The position numbers were made by a program, and so were the translations under genes. A DNA stretch of 64,000 bases from Pseudomonas psychrophila HA-4 (GTDB lineage: Bacteria > Pseudomonadota > Gammaproteobacteria > Pseudomonadales > Pseudomonadaceae), in assembly GCF_000282975.1 (NCBI RefSeq), contig NZ_ALJC01000107.1, positions 1 through 64,000 on the forward strand, given 5' to 3'. How positions within the stretch are numbered: position 1 is the stretch's first letter; each line of letters starts with the position of its first letter. This document shows, piece by piece, positions 41,470 through 50,249 of the stretch. The notes under the pieces are model-generated. The model saw only the letters and a list, made by a program, of their open reading frames with translations, was not told the origin of the DNA and did no database searches.

Positions 41470-41487
41470 CTTAAGATATATCTTAAG
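41470..41487. promoter_or_regulatory. PadR/YqjI operator palindrome
   Basis: CTTAAGATATATCTTAAG is a perfect 18-base palindrome about 30 bases upstream of the regulator's ATG, where it would cover the promoter. Its AT-rich dyad fits the PadR family. Confidence 0.7.
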
Positions 41488-41547
41488 AGTGCACAAATAG
41501 AGCTGACGAACGGTAATGATTCGTAACAGTGGCGAGGGACACTAAAT

Positions 41548-41636
41548 TGGAGGGAGCGGGCGTGCTCGCGATTCTGGCGACGCGGTCTGTCAGTAAACCG
41601 CGCCGATTTTTTTCGCGAGCAAGCCCGCTCCCACAG
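41548..41636. repeat. REP pair between divergent yqjI and PBP gene end
   Basis: GGGAGCGGGCGTGCTCGCGAT at the left and TCGCGAGCAAGCCCGCTCCC at the right are inverted copies of the common REP unit, separated by about 50 bases. The pair lies just after the PBP stop codon and can end its transcript. Confidence 0.75.
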
Positions 41637-41637
41637 G

Positions 41638-44600
41638 TTACTTGCCTGCTGTTTGTACCGGGGCGGGTGCCTGGCATAAGGTTTGGGTATCGGTTTGCAG
41701 ATACGGCGTGAGGATCGGGGCCATGCCTTTGAGCACTTGCACCGGTAATGCGGAGGTGAACTTGAAGGCTTGTGCCGAGCTGCCCGGAACGAAGGCGGTC
41801 AGGGTCCCGAAGTGTTTTGGGCCGATGTAAAACACAAACGTGGCGGTGCGATTGATTGACTTGGAACTGATGACCCGTCCGCCTGCGCCAATGCTCTCGA
41901 TACGGTTGTCACCAGTGCCGGTCTTGCCGCCCATGGCCAATGGGCTGCCATCATTGAGTTTGAAACTGCCCGATACCCGGCGCGCAGTGCCAGCATCGAC
42001 CACTTGCGACAGGGCTTCGCGCACCGCTGTTGCCACTTCGCTGGGCATCACCCGCACGCCTTTGTCCGGGTCGTTGACTAAACGGGTTTCGTAGGGCGTA
42101 TCGGCGGCGAAATGCAGGGTATCAATACGCAACACCGGCAAACGTACGCCATCGTTGAGGATGATACCCATCAGTTCGGAGAGCGCTGCTGGGCGATCCC
42201 CCGAGCTGCCCAATGCGGTGGCTAGAGAGGGCACCAAGTGGTCAAACGGATAACCCACTTTTTGCCAGCGCTGATGAATATCCAAGAATGCTTCGATCTC
42301 CAGCATGGTGCGAATCCGGCTGTCGCGGGCGCTCTTGTGACGGCTTTTGAACAGCCAGCTATAAACCTCCTGACGCTCAAACTCGCTGGCTGCGGTGGCC
42401 TGCTGAAAGGTGGCCTGCGGGTTTTTCAGTAAATAGCCCAAAAGCCACAGATCCAGCGGATGGACTTTAGCAATGTAGCCCTGATCCGGCAGGTTATAGG
42501 CCCCCGGCCCATAGCTTTGGTAGAGCGTATTCAAGCGTTCGTCCGTGACCTTATCGGTGCGCAGATGAGAGCGGACAAAGTTGTTGAACGTGGCCTGGTC
42601 TGCGTTCGGGAACAGGTAGCGATGCACTGCCGACATTCTGATCGCGGTGGGGTGCATGCTGTCGAGAAAGGTATCAAGGCGCGCCGTTGAGTCCTTGCCC
42701 TTGTACCTTTTCCAGAACTTGAGCATATAAGTGGTGCCTTCGCGGTCAGCGAAGCGGCTCAGGTATTCCTGGCGACGCGGATTTTGATCATCGCTCAGCA
42801 GGTCGGAGTTGTTGCTGGGTGACTGATAGGAGGTGTAGCGCACCACGTCGCGCATCAACCGTACAAACGGCAGGTTGATCGACTCTCGTATCGCGTCGCG
42901 CAAAGTGGGGCTACGGGTGTTGTCCTGGTTACGAAAGTTGTGAAAGTGATGCATGCCGCCACCGGTGAAAAAACCTTCCCCGGGGTTGGCTGAATAGTGG
43001 CGATTGAGGGCCGCGTCGAGCATGTTGGCGAGTTTGGCGCCGGGGTTTTGAATCAGATAGCCCAAAGACCAGCGGGTCAGGGGGTCTTGGTCGGTGATCT
43101 GGATCTTTTTCAGGGCGGTGCTGGACTGTTCGCCATATCGATCATGCAGCTCGGCAATAATCTGCAAGTACGTGGTCAGCACCCGCAATTTGGCGGTCGA
43201 GCCCAGCTCCAGTTTGCTGCCTTCGTTGATGTCGAACGGCTGGTCGGTGCTGTCGGTCTGCACCCGCGCTCGCGCGCCGTCCGGGGTGAGTTCAAACAGG
43301 GTAAAGCTGTAGCGCACTTGCGCGGTGCTGGCCGGGGTCAGCAAGCTGGGGCCTAGCAGGCCGAGTTTGCCGGCAACAGCAGGGTCGGCCAGTTGTTGCA
43401 GGTACGTGCTGACTTGGCCTTGCAAGTCCGCCTGCAAGGTACTGGTGGCCGACAGATCGAGGCGGTCTAGGTCATACAGCGGGCGCTTGAGCATCGTCGA
43501 CAAGCGATTGCGGGCCACGCTGATGCCCTTATTGGTTTCGATGGCCTGAGTGGTCGGCGCCAGTTGCCAGTCACGGTAGGTCGCGTGGCTGGCCAGCGCG
43601 GCAGACGCCAGTGCTGGGTCTATCACGTTGTTCTGGGCCAGTAAGCGGATGTGGCTGTCGGTCAGTTGCGCCAGTTCTTTGCGACCCTTGGTCAAATAAT
43701 ACGAAGGCCGTCGCTGGGCAATCATCAGCGACAACACTTCGCGTAACGCCAGCCCTTTGTTTGCCAGGCTGCGGGCATCCGTGGCGGTGCTGGCCAAGCG
43801 CTGATTGACCTGATTGAAATCGCTGTCGTACCACACCCTTAACCCCTCAGCCATGCCGTGCACTTCGCCGTGGCCGGGCACTGCGGAGAGCGGCACGCTG
43901 TTGAGGTAATCACGCACCACTTTTTGCCGGGCGAGCAAGGTCTGCGGGCCGTCCTGATAGGCTCGCACGCTGGCTGAAATCATCTGCCGCAGTTTTTCGC
44001 TGCCCGACGCCGTTAAGCCATCGGGCGAATGTCGATATTTTTCCAACTGCGTGGCCAATGTGCTGCCGCCCGCAGACTGCCCCGGCAGGTGCAGCATTTT
44101 GGCAATTTGCGAGTACGCGGCTATGGCAAAACGCGGCCAGTCCACGGCCGGGTTGGCCAACGGCTGCTTGGGGTCCAGCAAGTCACGGTTTTCAACAAAA
44201 AGTAGGCTGTGTACCACCACCGGTGGGATTTGCGCGAAGTTGGCATACAACTGCTGGGGGTAGTTGTATTGATAAAGCGAAGCGCCTGAGCAGTCAGTGA
44301 TAGAAAGTCCGGCCTGAATCTTTTCTGCGTACGGGACGAAAAAGCCCTTCTGGCTGTAGCTCAAGAGTTCAGGTGAAAAGCGTGTCTGTTGTTCGATCAC
44401 GTAGCCGCGTTTTAGCAGGCGCGGCAAAAAATCACCCAGCGCGCTATAGCCCAAACGCTGATCGAAAGGCCCGTTACCGGGGTAGAGCATCGAGTTGCTG
44501 GGGCCAGTGTGCATTGAATAGCTGAGGGAGGCGGCAAAGCGGCTGAATTCACGTGCCTGGAGTTTCGAGGTGCGTACCTCTTTGGCGATAGCAAAGCCCA

Positions 44601-44700
44601 GAGCAATCAGTGCCACCACCAACAACAGCCAGAACAGACGCCATGCATAGCGTTTACCCCGGCCTTTTGGCTTTTGTGGCGGTGTGGGGGTCTCTGCCAT
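41638..44700 (-). CDS. bifunctional penicillin-binding protein
   Basis: The protein of about 1020 residues has one N-terminal helix (WRLFWLLLVVALIALGFAIA), a glycosyltransferase 51 domain (FVENRDLLD, GGSTLATQLEK, KVVRDYLNSVPLSAVPGHGEVHGMAEGLR) and a transpeptidase domain with SxxK (GSTAKL), SxN (ESINLPF) and KTG (MGGKTGTGD). It would polymerise and crosslink peptidoglycan. It is longer than PBP1a-class proteins, and the first GT51 motif is EN instead of the usual ED, which may affect activity. The start at 44700 is chosen because the next upstream ATG (44769) would add only a poor N-terminus. The gene stands alone. Confidence 0.82.
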   Translation of the reverse strand: MAETPTPPQKPKGRGKRYAWRLFWLLLVVALIALGFAIAKEVRTSKLQAREFSRFAASLSYSMHTGPSNSMLYPGNGPFDQRLGYSALGDFLPRLLKRGYVIEQQTRFSPELLSYSQKGFFVPYAEKIQAGLSITDCSGASLYQYNYPQQLYANFAQIPPVVVHSLLFVENRDLLDPKQPLANPAVDWPRFAIAAYSQIAKMLHLPGQSAGGSTLATQLEKYRHSPDGLTASGSEKLRQMISASVRAYQDGPQTLLARQKVVRDYLNSVPLSAVPGHGEVHGMAEGLRVWYDSDFNQVNQRLASTATDARSLANKGLALREVLSLMIAQRRPSYYLTKGRKELAQLTDSHIRLLAQNNVIDPALASAALASHATYRDWQLAPTTQAIETNKGISVARNRLSTMLKRPLYDLDRLDLSATSTLQADLQGQVSTYLQQLADPAVAGKLGLLGPSLLTPASTAQVRYSFTLFELTPDGARARVQTDSTDQPFDINEGSKLELGSTAKLRVLTTYLQIIAELHDRYGEQSSTALKKIQITDQDPLTRWSLGYLIQNPGAKLANMLDAALNRHYSANPGEGFFTGGGMHHFHNFRNQDNTRSPTLRDAIRESINLPFVRLMRDVVRYTSYQSPSNNSDLLSDDQNPRRQEYLSRFADREGTTYMLKFWKRYKGKDSTARLDTFLDSMHPTAIRMSAVHRYLFPNADQATFNNFVRSHLRTDKVTDERLNTLYQSYGPGAYNLPDQGYIAKVHPLDLWLLGYLLKNPQATFQQATAASEFERQEVYSWLFKSRHKSARDSRIRTMLEIEAFLDIHQRWQKVGYPFDHLVPSLATALGSSGDRPAALSELMGIILNDGVRLPVLRIDTLHFAADTPYETRLVNDPDKGVRVMPSEVATAVREALSQVVDAGTARRVSGSFKLNDGSPLAMGGKTGTGDNRIESIGAGGRVISSKSINRTATFVFYIGPKHFGTLTAFVPGSSAQAFKFTSALPVQVLKGMAPILTPYLQTDTQTLCQAPAPVQTAGK

Positions 44701-44867
44701 TGTGGCTGGTGGCTCCGTAGTGTGATTGGAATTGGAGTGCCACAGTGCGCCCATAGTCAGTCGGTCCACCTGCGCCTATTGATTGCGCTCAAGAGAAGCG
44801 TAGACGCTGCTCGGCGCAGGCGAAGGATTTGTGAAGGCCTACGGAGTCTTTCCTCTAGAAGATTAAA

Positions 44868-44905
44868 AGATCGCGAGGCAAGCGCGCTCCTCCAGCGGGC
44901 GAGAA
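44868..44905. repeat. REP-like unit
   Basis: AAAAGATCGCGAGGCAAGCG and then CGCTCC form the right half of the REP family also found at 25979 and 50181. It lies between the PBP promoter region and the end of the OpgC gene. Confidence 0.55.
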
Positions 44906-44909
44906 GACG

Positions 44910-46013
44910 CTATGACGTGCGCCCCAGTCGCTTATTCCAGTCCAGCCACATGGCCAGCAGTGCCATGAGCCACACGCCCAACAGCGCACTGAACACTTGC
45001 ATGGTCCATGCATCATCGCCCAGCGCGTTGAGCATGTCCGCCAGCGGGGCCAAGATCACGCCCAGGCAAAATACCTCCAGCGAGTAACGGCCCATGCGAC
45101 ATATTTGCCGGGCAAACCACTGGTTGAGCCAATCGCTGTGTGGCACCAGCTTTGCCACTACGTAAACCAAGGCCAGAAAGTGCAGCAAACGCACAGGCGA
45201 CAAGTTGGTTTTGCTGATCGGGTAAATCAGCTCACCTAATGCCAAGGGCATGTAGGCATCGTGTACCTGCGGCCACTTCCACGACAGTGCCAACAACCCG
45301 GTAAGCAGCAGATAGACAGCGGCGCTCAAGAACAGTGGCTGACGGCGTAAAGGTCGAGGATCAATGGCCGTACGGCCTTGGCCATGCAGCGCCAGCGCAC
45401 CCCCGAGGATAAACAGGAACTGCCAGGCCATCGGGTTGAAAAACCACACCCCGCCTTCTTGCGACGCGAGGTTCCAGTAAGGCGCTATCAAATACAGGCC
45501 CAGTGAAACAGCCACGACGTAACGTGCTTTGCGCAGCAGCATCGGCAATACCAGCGGTAGACCGATCAGCAGCACGATATACAACGGCAAGGGGTCCATC
45601 AGGTTGGGTTTGAAGCGCAATAGCAACTCATCGGTGAGCGCCTGTTGCGGGTTGCTCAAGAAGTATTGCAAGCCCATGTCTTGCACCAGATCACGGGTTT
45701 CAACATGACTGTTGGCAAAGAAAACGATGCCCATCAGCACCGCCAGCAAAAAGATATGCACCACATACAGCACCCAGGCGCGACGCAGGATCTTCACGCT
45801 GGCAACCAGCAAACCCTCACGCCGGGCTATTTTTCCGTAGGCCAGCACTGCGGCATAACCGGCCAGAAATACAAAAATCTCGGCCGCATCACTGAGACCG
45901 AAATTACGCACGGTTAATGCAGCCAGCGGGTTATGCGGGATGTGGTCCCAGAAAATAAAGATCAGCGCCAAACCTCGAAAGAAGTCGATGCGCAGATCGC
46001 GTCCGTTAAGCAT
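44910..46013 (-). CDS. OpgC-like membrane acyltransferase
   Basis: The 367-residue protein has about ten helices and starts with RDLRIDFFRGLALIFIFWDHIPHNP, the OpgC-domain pattern with a His that is probably catalytic. OpgC of E. coli puts succinyl groups on periplasmic glucans; the exact acceptor here is not shown. It has no glucan synthesis gene next to it. The start is the first ATG of the conserved N-terminus. Confidence 0.78.
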   Translation of the reverse strand: MLNGRDLRIDFFRGLALIFIFWDHIPHNPLAALTVRNFGLSDAAEIFVFLAGYAAVLAYGKIARREGLLVASVKILRRAWVLYVVHIFLLAVLMGIVFFANSHVETRDLVQDMGLQYFLSNPQQALTDELLLRFKPNLMDPLPLYIVLLIGLPLVLPMLLRKARYVVAVSLGLYLIAPYWNLASQEGGVWFFNPMAWQFLFILGGALALHGQGRTAIDPRPLRRQPLFLSAAVYLLLTGLLALSWKWPQVHDAYMPLALGELIYPISKTNLSPVRLLHFLALVYVVAKLVPHSDWLNQWFARQICRMGRYSLEVFCLGVILAPLADMLNALGDDAWTMQVFSALLGVWLMALLAMWLDWNKRLGRTS

Positions 46014-46067
46014 GACGGCGTGTACTCAACCATAGGTTTAATGAAAATCGGCGAGCGCAGTATAAGT

Positions 46068-46091
46068 GCGCGCCCTTTATCGGGGGCGCGC
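46068..46091. terminator. GC-rich hairpin upstream of opgC-like gene
   Basis: GCGCGCCC and GGGCGCGC pair around an eight-base loop. A second hairpin, GGGCGGC/GCCGCCC, lies at 46146-46167. They could end the transcript of the Abm gene on the minus strand, but neither has a clear T-run. Confidence 0.4.
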
Positions 46092-46177
46092 AGGGTGAGG
46101 GTATTACGCAGCAATTGCAAAGGTTGGATATTGCAGAATGTCTCAGGGCGGCGGGTATTAGCCGCCCGTCTGTTTAA

Positions 46178-46483
46178 TCAAAAGGCGTCCATAAACAGAA
46201 ACGTACACTCACGTGCCTGACATGCGTTGATCTGCGGCACCAGCCGTCTGAAGTGCTCACTTTGACAGTGGGCATTAAGCGCTGCTTGATCGGGCCATTG
46301 TTCAACGAAGATAAAATGCCCCGGGTCTTTTTGATCAATGTACAAGTCGTAAGCAATACAGTCGGGCTCCAATCGGGTTTTCTCCACCAGTTCGGCGTAC
46401 CAAGGGCGCACCTTTTCGAGGTGTTCAGGTTTGATGAAGTCCTCAGCGATTACTTTCAACACAATGTCAGTCCTTGTACGCAC
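46178..46483 (-). CDS. antibiotic biosynthesis monooxygenase domain protein
   Basis: The 101-residue protein matches the Abm/quinol monooxygenase family (VLKVIAEDFIKPEHLEKVRPWYAELVEKTRLEPDCIAYDLYIDQKDPGHFIFVEQWPDQAALNAHCQSEHFRRL). It is a dimeric alpha-beta barrel without an obvious cofactor, as in YgiN. It is placed directly after the glutamate-synthase-like gene with no gap, so they are likely co-transcribed. Confidence 0.82.
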   Translation of the reverse strand: MRTRTDIVLKVIAEDFIKPEHLEKVRPWYAELVEKTRLEPDCIAYDLYIDQKDPGHFIFVEQWPDQAALNAHCQSEHFRRLVPQINACQARECTFLFMDAF

Positions 46484-48103
46484 TTAAGCGGCTTTGATCT
46501 CGTTCGGTTCAAAACTGTCGGAGCGGGCCATTTGCCACATGCGCGAATAAAACTCGCCATTGACCTCGCCCGTCAGCAATTCCCCGGGCTTGAGGAACAC
46601 ATGCAATTGCGAGAACAGTTTGATTTCGGTGGCCGACATGCGCCGCACCAAATGTTTGGCGGTGAGTTGTGCCGGGTGTTCTAGGCCGGCGGCGGCGAGC
46701 ATTTCAGCCAGTGCTTTAAGCGTGTTGCGGTGGAACTGGAACACCCGCTGCGCTTTGTCGGGCACCACTAGCGCACGCTGACGCAGCGGGTCTTGGGTGG
46801 CTACACCGGTCGGGCACTTGTTGGTATGGCACGACTGCGACTGGATGCAGCCGATGGCGAACATAAAACCGCGCGCCGAGTTGGCCCAGTCCGCGCCAAT
46901 GGCCAGGACGCTGGCAATGTCGAAGGCGCTGACAATCTTGCCGCTGGCGCCAAGCTTGATCTTGTCGCGCAGGTTGAGGCCAACCAAGGTGTTGTGCACA
47001 AACAGCAAGCCTTCACGCATCGGTACGCCAATGTGGTCGGTGAACTCAACCGGGGCCGCGCCGGTACCGCCTTCCTTGCCGTCAATCACGATGAAATCCG
47101 GCAGGATGCCGGTTTCGAGCATGGCTTTGGCGATGCCCATAAATTCCCACGGATGCCCCAAGCAGAATTTGAAGCCTACGGGTTTGCCACCCGACAACTC
47201 ACGCAGTTGCGCGATGAAGTGCATCAGTTCGATGGGGGTTGAGAACGCGCTGTGGCGTGACGGAGACACGCAGTCCTCGCCAAGCGGCACGCCACGGGTT
47301 TCGGCAATTTCGGGGGTGACTTTGTGTTTGGGCAAAATCCCGCCGTGGCCCGGTTTGGCACCCTGGCTCATTTTGATTTCGATCATCCGCACTTGCGGCG
47401 TGCGGGCCTGGGCGGCAAAGCGCTCCGGGTCGAAACGGCCGTCGGAAGTGCGGCAGCCGAAGTAGCCACTGCCCAGTTCCCACGTTAAGTCGCCACCGTT
47501 CTCACGGTGATAAGCACTGATACTGCCTTCACCCGTGTCGTGGGCAAAGTTACCGAGCTTGGCGCCTTGGTTTAACGCTCGAATCGCATTAGCGCTTAAC
47601 GAGCCAAAGCTCATGGCCGAGATATTAAAAATCGACGCGGAGTACGGCTGGGTGCATTGCGGGCCGCCGATGGTGATCCGAAAGCTGCTGGGGTCTGTCA
47701 ACGGGGCTGGGCGCATGGAGTGGCCGATAAACTCGAAGCCGGGTTGGTAGACGTCAATCAGCGTGCCGAACGGTTTGTCAGCGCTTTCATTCTTGGCCCG
47801 CGAGTACACCAGCGAACGCTGCGCGCGTGAGAAGGGCAGCGCATCGCTGTCGGACTCCAGCAGGTACTGACGAATTTCCGGGCGAATAGCTTCAACCAAA
47901 TAGCGAATATTGCCCAGGATCGGGTAGTTGCGGCGCACCGCATGCGGGCCTTGCAGCAAGTCGAAAATACCCAGCAGGCTCAGGGCCAGCGTCACCGCAG
48001 TGAAGGGCCATAACCACTCATGGTGCATAAACGGCAGGCTGGCGAGGGTGAAAATCACACAAAAAGCAAAAAACGCATAACGGCTTAACAGTGACAGGCT
48101 CAT
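46484..48103 (-). CDS. FMN-binding glutamate synthase family protein
   Basis: The protein of 539 residues has N-terminal helices (RYAFFAFCVIFTLASLPFM, WPFTAVTLALSLLGIFDLL) and the glutamate synthase FMN domain (PQVRMIEIKMSQGAKPGHGGILPKHKVTPEIAETRGV, IVIDGKEGGTGAAPVEFTDHIGVP). The 3Fe-4S Cys set is present in GCIQSQSCHTNKCPTGVAT. The large glutamate synthase amidotransferase part is absent, as in this stand-alone subfamily, so it is not a normal GOGAT. Substrate unknown. ATG 48103 precedes the first helix. Confidence 0.85.
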   Translation of the reverse strand: MSLSLLSRYAFFAFCVIFTLASLPFMHHEWLWPFTAVTLALSLLGIFDLLQGPHAVRRNYPILGNIRYLVEAIRPEIRQYLLESDSDALPFSRAQRSLVYSRAKNESADKPFGTLIDVYQPGFEFIGHSMRPAPLTDPSSFRITIGGPQCTQPYSASIFNISAMSFGSLSANAIRALNQGAKLGNFAHDTGEGSISAYHRENGGDLTWELGSGYFGCRTSDGRFDPERFAAQARTPQVRMIEIKMSQGAKPGHGGILPKHKVTPEIAETRGVPLGEDCVSPSRHSAFSTPIELMHFIAQLRELSGGKPVGFKFCLGHPWEFMGIAKAMLETGILPDFIVIDGKEGGTGAAPVEFTDHIGVPMREGLLFVHNTLVGLNLRDKIKLGASGKIVSAFDIASVLAIGADWANSARGFMFAIGCIQSQSCHTNKCPTGVATQDPLRQRALVVPDKAQRVFQFHRNTLKALAEMLAAAGLEHPAQLTAKHLVRRMSATEIKLFSQLHVFLKPGELLTGEVNGEFYSRMWQMARSDSFEPNEIKAA

Positions 48104-48280
48104 ACGGTTTCCTGTTTCAGGCTTAACTGTTCGGTCGGGTTTGAACAGCAAGAATGAGGCGGTTTACCCCGGCGATACAACGGTTTGAAGCGTGCAGCCT
48201 CTCTTTGAATCGAAGGCTTGCACAGAAGTGTTGACGAACGGGTGCTTAATTACCATTAGCCAATCAGAGTAGGAGAGAGC

Positions 48281-48439
48281 TTGCACCGCCTTTTTATTTT
48301 TTTTAAAAGCCGCGACCCGCGTCGAACGATCCTTGGGGCAATCCTGTTGATCACCTTGATCGGTCTGATCGTCGGCCGAATTGCTGGGTTCAACAAGCGC
48401 TTCGCAGGTTTTGGTTCAAGCCCTAAAACCGAGGCTTGA
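48281..48439 (+). CDS. small membrane protein, 52 aa, TTG start
   Basis: A TTG codon five bases after AGGAG opens a 52-codon frame ending with TGA at 48437-48439. It has a basic N-terminal part (FFKSRDPRRT) and one hydrophobic stretch (ILGAILLITLIGLIVGRIAG, about residues 21-40), then a polar tail. No family is recognised. The strong ribosome binding site and the following hairpin argue that it is real, although it is short and uses a rare start. Confidence 0.5.
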   Translation: MHRLFIFFKSRDPRRTILGAILLITLIGLIVGRIAGFNKRFAGFGSSPKTEA

Positions 48440-48456
48440 AGAGGCCTCGTATCCAT

Positions 48457-48486
48457 ACAGATGGCTCGTCTATACGCGCCATCTGT
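48457..48486 (+). terminator. hairpin after the 52-codon gene
   Basis: ACAGATGGC and GCCATCTGT form a perfect nine-base stem with a 12-base loop, followed by GTCTTTGCTT. Confidence 0.6.
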
Positions 48487-48550
48487 GTCTTTGCTTGAGC
48501 GTTAGGCCATGTAATCCTTTGCGCACTTTCTACCTTGCTGGCCGACTACC

Positions 48551-48991
48551 GTGACCCTCTCAGAACACTCTGCCCCTCTCGCGAAGATCATCCGTATTGC
48601 CGCTGCCGTATTGATCGGTCCTGATGGCCGAACCCTACTGGTACGCAAACGCGGTACTCAGTCGTTTATGCAGCCAGGCGGAAAAATAGAAACCAGCGAA
48701 CAACCGATCCATGCTCTGGCCCGTGAATTGGAAGAAGAGCTGGGGTTGCAGATTGACCCTTTGCGCGCCAGCTATCTGGGGCACTTCACGGCACCTGCGG
48801 CCAATGAACCGGGCTTTGAAGTACAGGCGCAGATGTTCGTGTTGCACATCGACCAAGACGTGATTCCGGCTGCCGAAATTGAAGAAGTGCAGTGGATCGA
48901 CCCCCAAGGCGATGGCGGGCTGGTGCTCGCACCGTTGACGCGTGACGTCATCTTGCCGTTTTATCGTGATTCCTTGCTGACCTCTGCCTGA
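48551..48991 (+). CDS. NUDIX hydrolase
   Basis: The 146-residue protein has a complete Nudix box: GKIETSEQPIHALARELEEELGL fits Gx5Ex7REUXEEXGU. The start is IRIAAAVLIGPDGRTLLVRKRGTQSFMQPGGKIE. It hydrolyses a nucleoside diphosphate linked to something else; the substrate is open. The next gene, an RhtB family exporter, follows in 25 bases and may be co-transcribed. Confidence 0.88.
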   Translation: MTLSEHSAPLAKIIRIAAAVLIGPDGRTLLVRKRGTQSFMQPGGKIETSEQPIHALARELEEELGLQIDPLRASYLGHFTAPAANEPGFEVQAQMFVLHIDQDVIPAAEIEEVQWIDPQGDGGLVLAPLTRDVILPFYRDSLLTSA

Positions 48992-49015
48992 CCCTTTCGT
49001 TAACAAGGATTGCCC

Positions 49016-49654
49016 ATGATTCCTGTCCATGATTTGCTGATTTTCGCTGCGGCGTGTTTGCTGATGGTATTGACGCCGGGTCCGAACATGATCTACCTGA
49101 TTTCGCGCTCCATCTGTCAGGGGCGCAAGGCGGGGGTCACGTCACTGGTGGGGGTTGTGGCAGGTTTTTTTGTACACATGTTCGCAGCCGCAGCGGGGCT
49201 GACCGCTGTGTTTCTAGCAGTGCCGATGGCCTATGAAGCGTTGAAGTGGGCGGGTGCGCTGTACTTGTTATGGATGGCCTGGCAAGCCCTGAAGCCGGGC
49301 GCGCGTTCACCGTTTGAAGCGCGCGACCTAGCGCCGGATTCAACGCCGAAACTGATGTTGATGGGCTTTATGACCAGTGTCTTAAACCCTAAAGTGGCGG
49401 TGTTTTACCTCTCGGTATTCCCGCAATTTATCAGCCCTGAAAACGGCTCGATGTTCACTCAAAGTATTGAACTGGGCCTGACCCAAATCAGCGTCAGCTT
49501 TACCGTTAATTTGTTGATCGCGCTGTTTGCTTCCGGCATAGCCGTGTGGTTTGTACGCAACCCCACATGGTTGGCCGTGCAACGCTTCGTGATGGGCTTT
49601 GTGCTGGCGGGGCTGGCGATTAGGCTGATGCTGGAGCAACGTAAAACCTTATGA
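49016..49654 (+). CDS. LysE/RhtB family exporter
   Basis: The protein of 212 residues has six hydrophobic segments and the family signature LLMVLTPGPNMIYLISRSICQGRKAGVTSLVGVVAGFFVHMFAAAAGL. It probably exports an amino acid or a homoserine-like compound. ATG 49016 lies nine bases after an AAGG site (49005-49008); a TTG two codons earlier is also possible. Confidence 0.85.
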   Translation: MIPVHDLLIFAAACLLMVLTPGPNMIYLISRSICQGRKAGVTSLVGVVAGFFVHMFAAAAGLTAVFLAVPMAYEALKWAGALYLLWMAWQALKPGARSPFEARDLAPDSTPKLMLMGFMTSVLNPKVAVFYLSVFPQFISPENGSMFTQSIELGLTQISVSFTVNLLIALFASGIAVWFVRNPTWLAVQRFVMGFVLAGLAIRLMLEQRKTL

Positions 49655-49669
49655 GTGGGACCCGTCGTA

Positions 49670-50179
49670 ATGGCTATAGAACTGCTTGATCCCTCCCGCG
49701 CCAAGGCTTACCGGCAGTTGATGCTGCAAGCATATTCGCTGCACCCGGAAGCATTTGTGTCCAGCATTGCTCATCGTGAGAAATTGCCGTTGAGCTGGTG
49801 GGAAGGGCAATTGGAAGATGACTTGAGCGCCATGTTGGGTGCGTTTGTCGACGCACAACTGGCGGGCATTGTTGGCTTGGCATTCGAGCCCTGGGAAGAC
49901 GCACAACATAAGGCCACCTTGTTTGGCCTGTACGTGCCCCATGCCTTTCGCGGGCAAGGGATTGGCGAGCAACTGGTGCAGGCCGTGGTGTCGTTGGCCG
50001 AGCAAGAGCCTGAGATCAAAGCGGTCGAATTGACCGTGAGCGCCAACAGTTCTGTTGCGCTGGCGCTGTACCGGCGTTGTGGCTTTGAGCAGTCGGGGCT
50101 TGAAGACAGCGCGATTCGGGTGGGCGAAGAGTATTACGACCGAGTGCACATGCGGCGGTTGGTCGAGACTGACGCGTAG
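49670..50179 (+). CDS. GNAT family acetyltransferase
   Basis: The protein of 169 residues has the GNAT fold with the acetyl-CoA motif LYVPHAFRGQGIGEQLVQAVVSLAEQ (Q/RxxGxG/A in RGQGIG) and VELTVSANSSVALALYRRCGFEQSG. The acceptor is unknown. It begins just after the RhtB gene stop (ATG at 49670 preferred to GTG 49655), so it may be part of the same transcript. A REP terminator follows. Confidence 0.85.
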   Translation: MAIELLDPSRAKAYRQLMLQAYSLHPEAFVSSIAHREKLPLSWWEGQLEDDLSAMLGAFVDAQLAGIVGLAFEPWEDAQHKATLFGLYVPHAFRGQGIGEQLVQAVVSLAEQEPEIKAVELTVSANSSVALALYRRCGFEQSGLEDSAIRVGEEYYDRVHMRRLVETDA

Positions 50180-50180
50180 A

Positions 50181-50236
50181 CCTCGCGATCTTTTAACGAT
50201 CAAAAAGATCGCGAGGCAAGCTCGCTCCCACAATGA
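50181..50236. repeat. REP palindrome between convergent genes
   Basis: CCTCGCGATCTTTT and AAAAGATCGCGAGG are perfectly complementary around an eight-base loop, followed by CAAGCTCGCTCCCAC. It is a member of the REP family at 25979 and serves as bidirectional terminator between the GNAT gene and metR. Confidence 0.8.
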
Positions 50237-50249
50237 CAATACGTATTGC

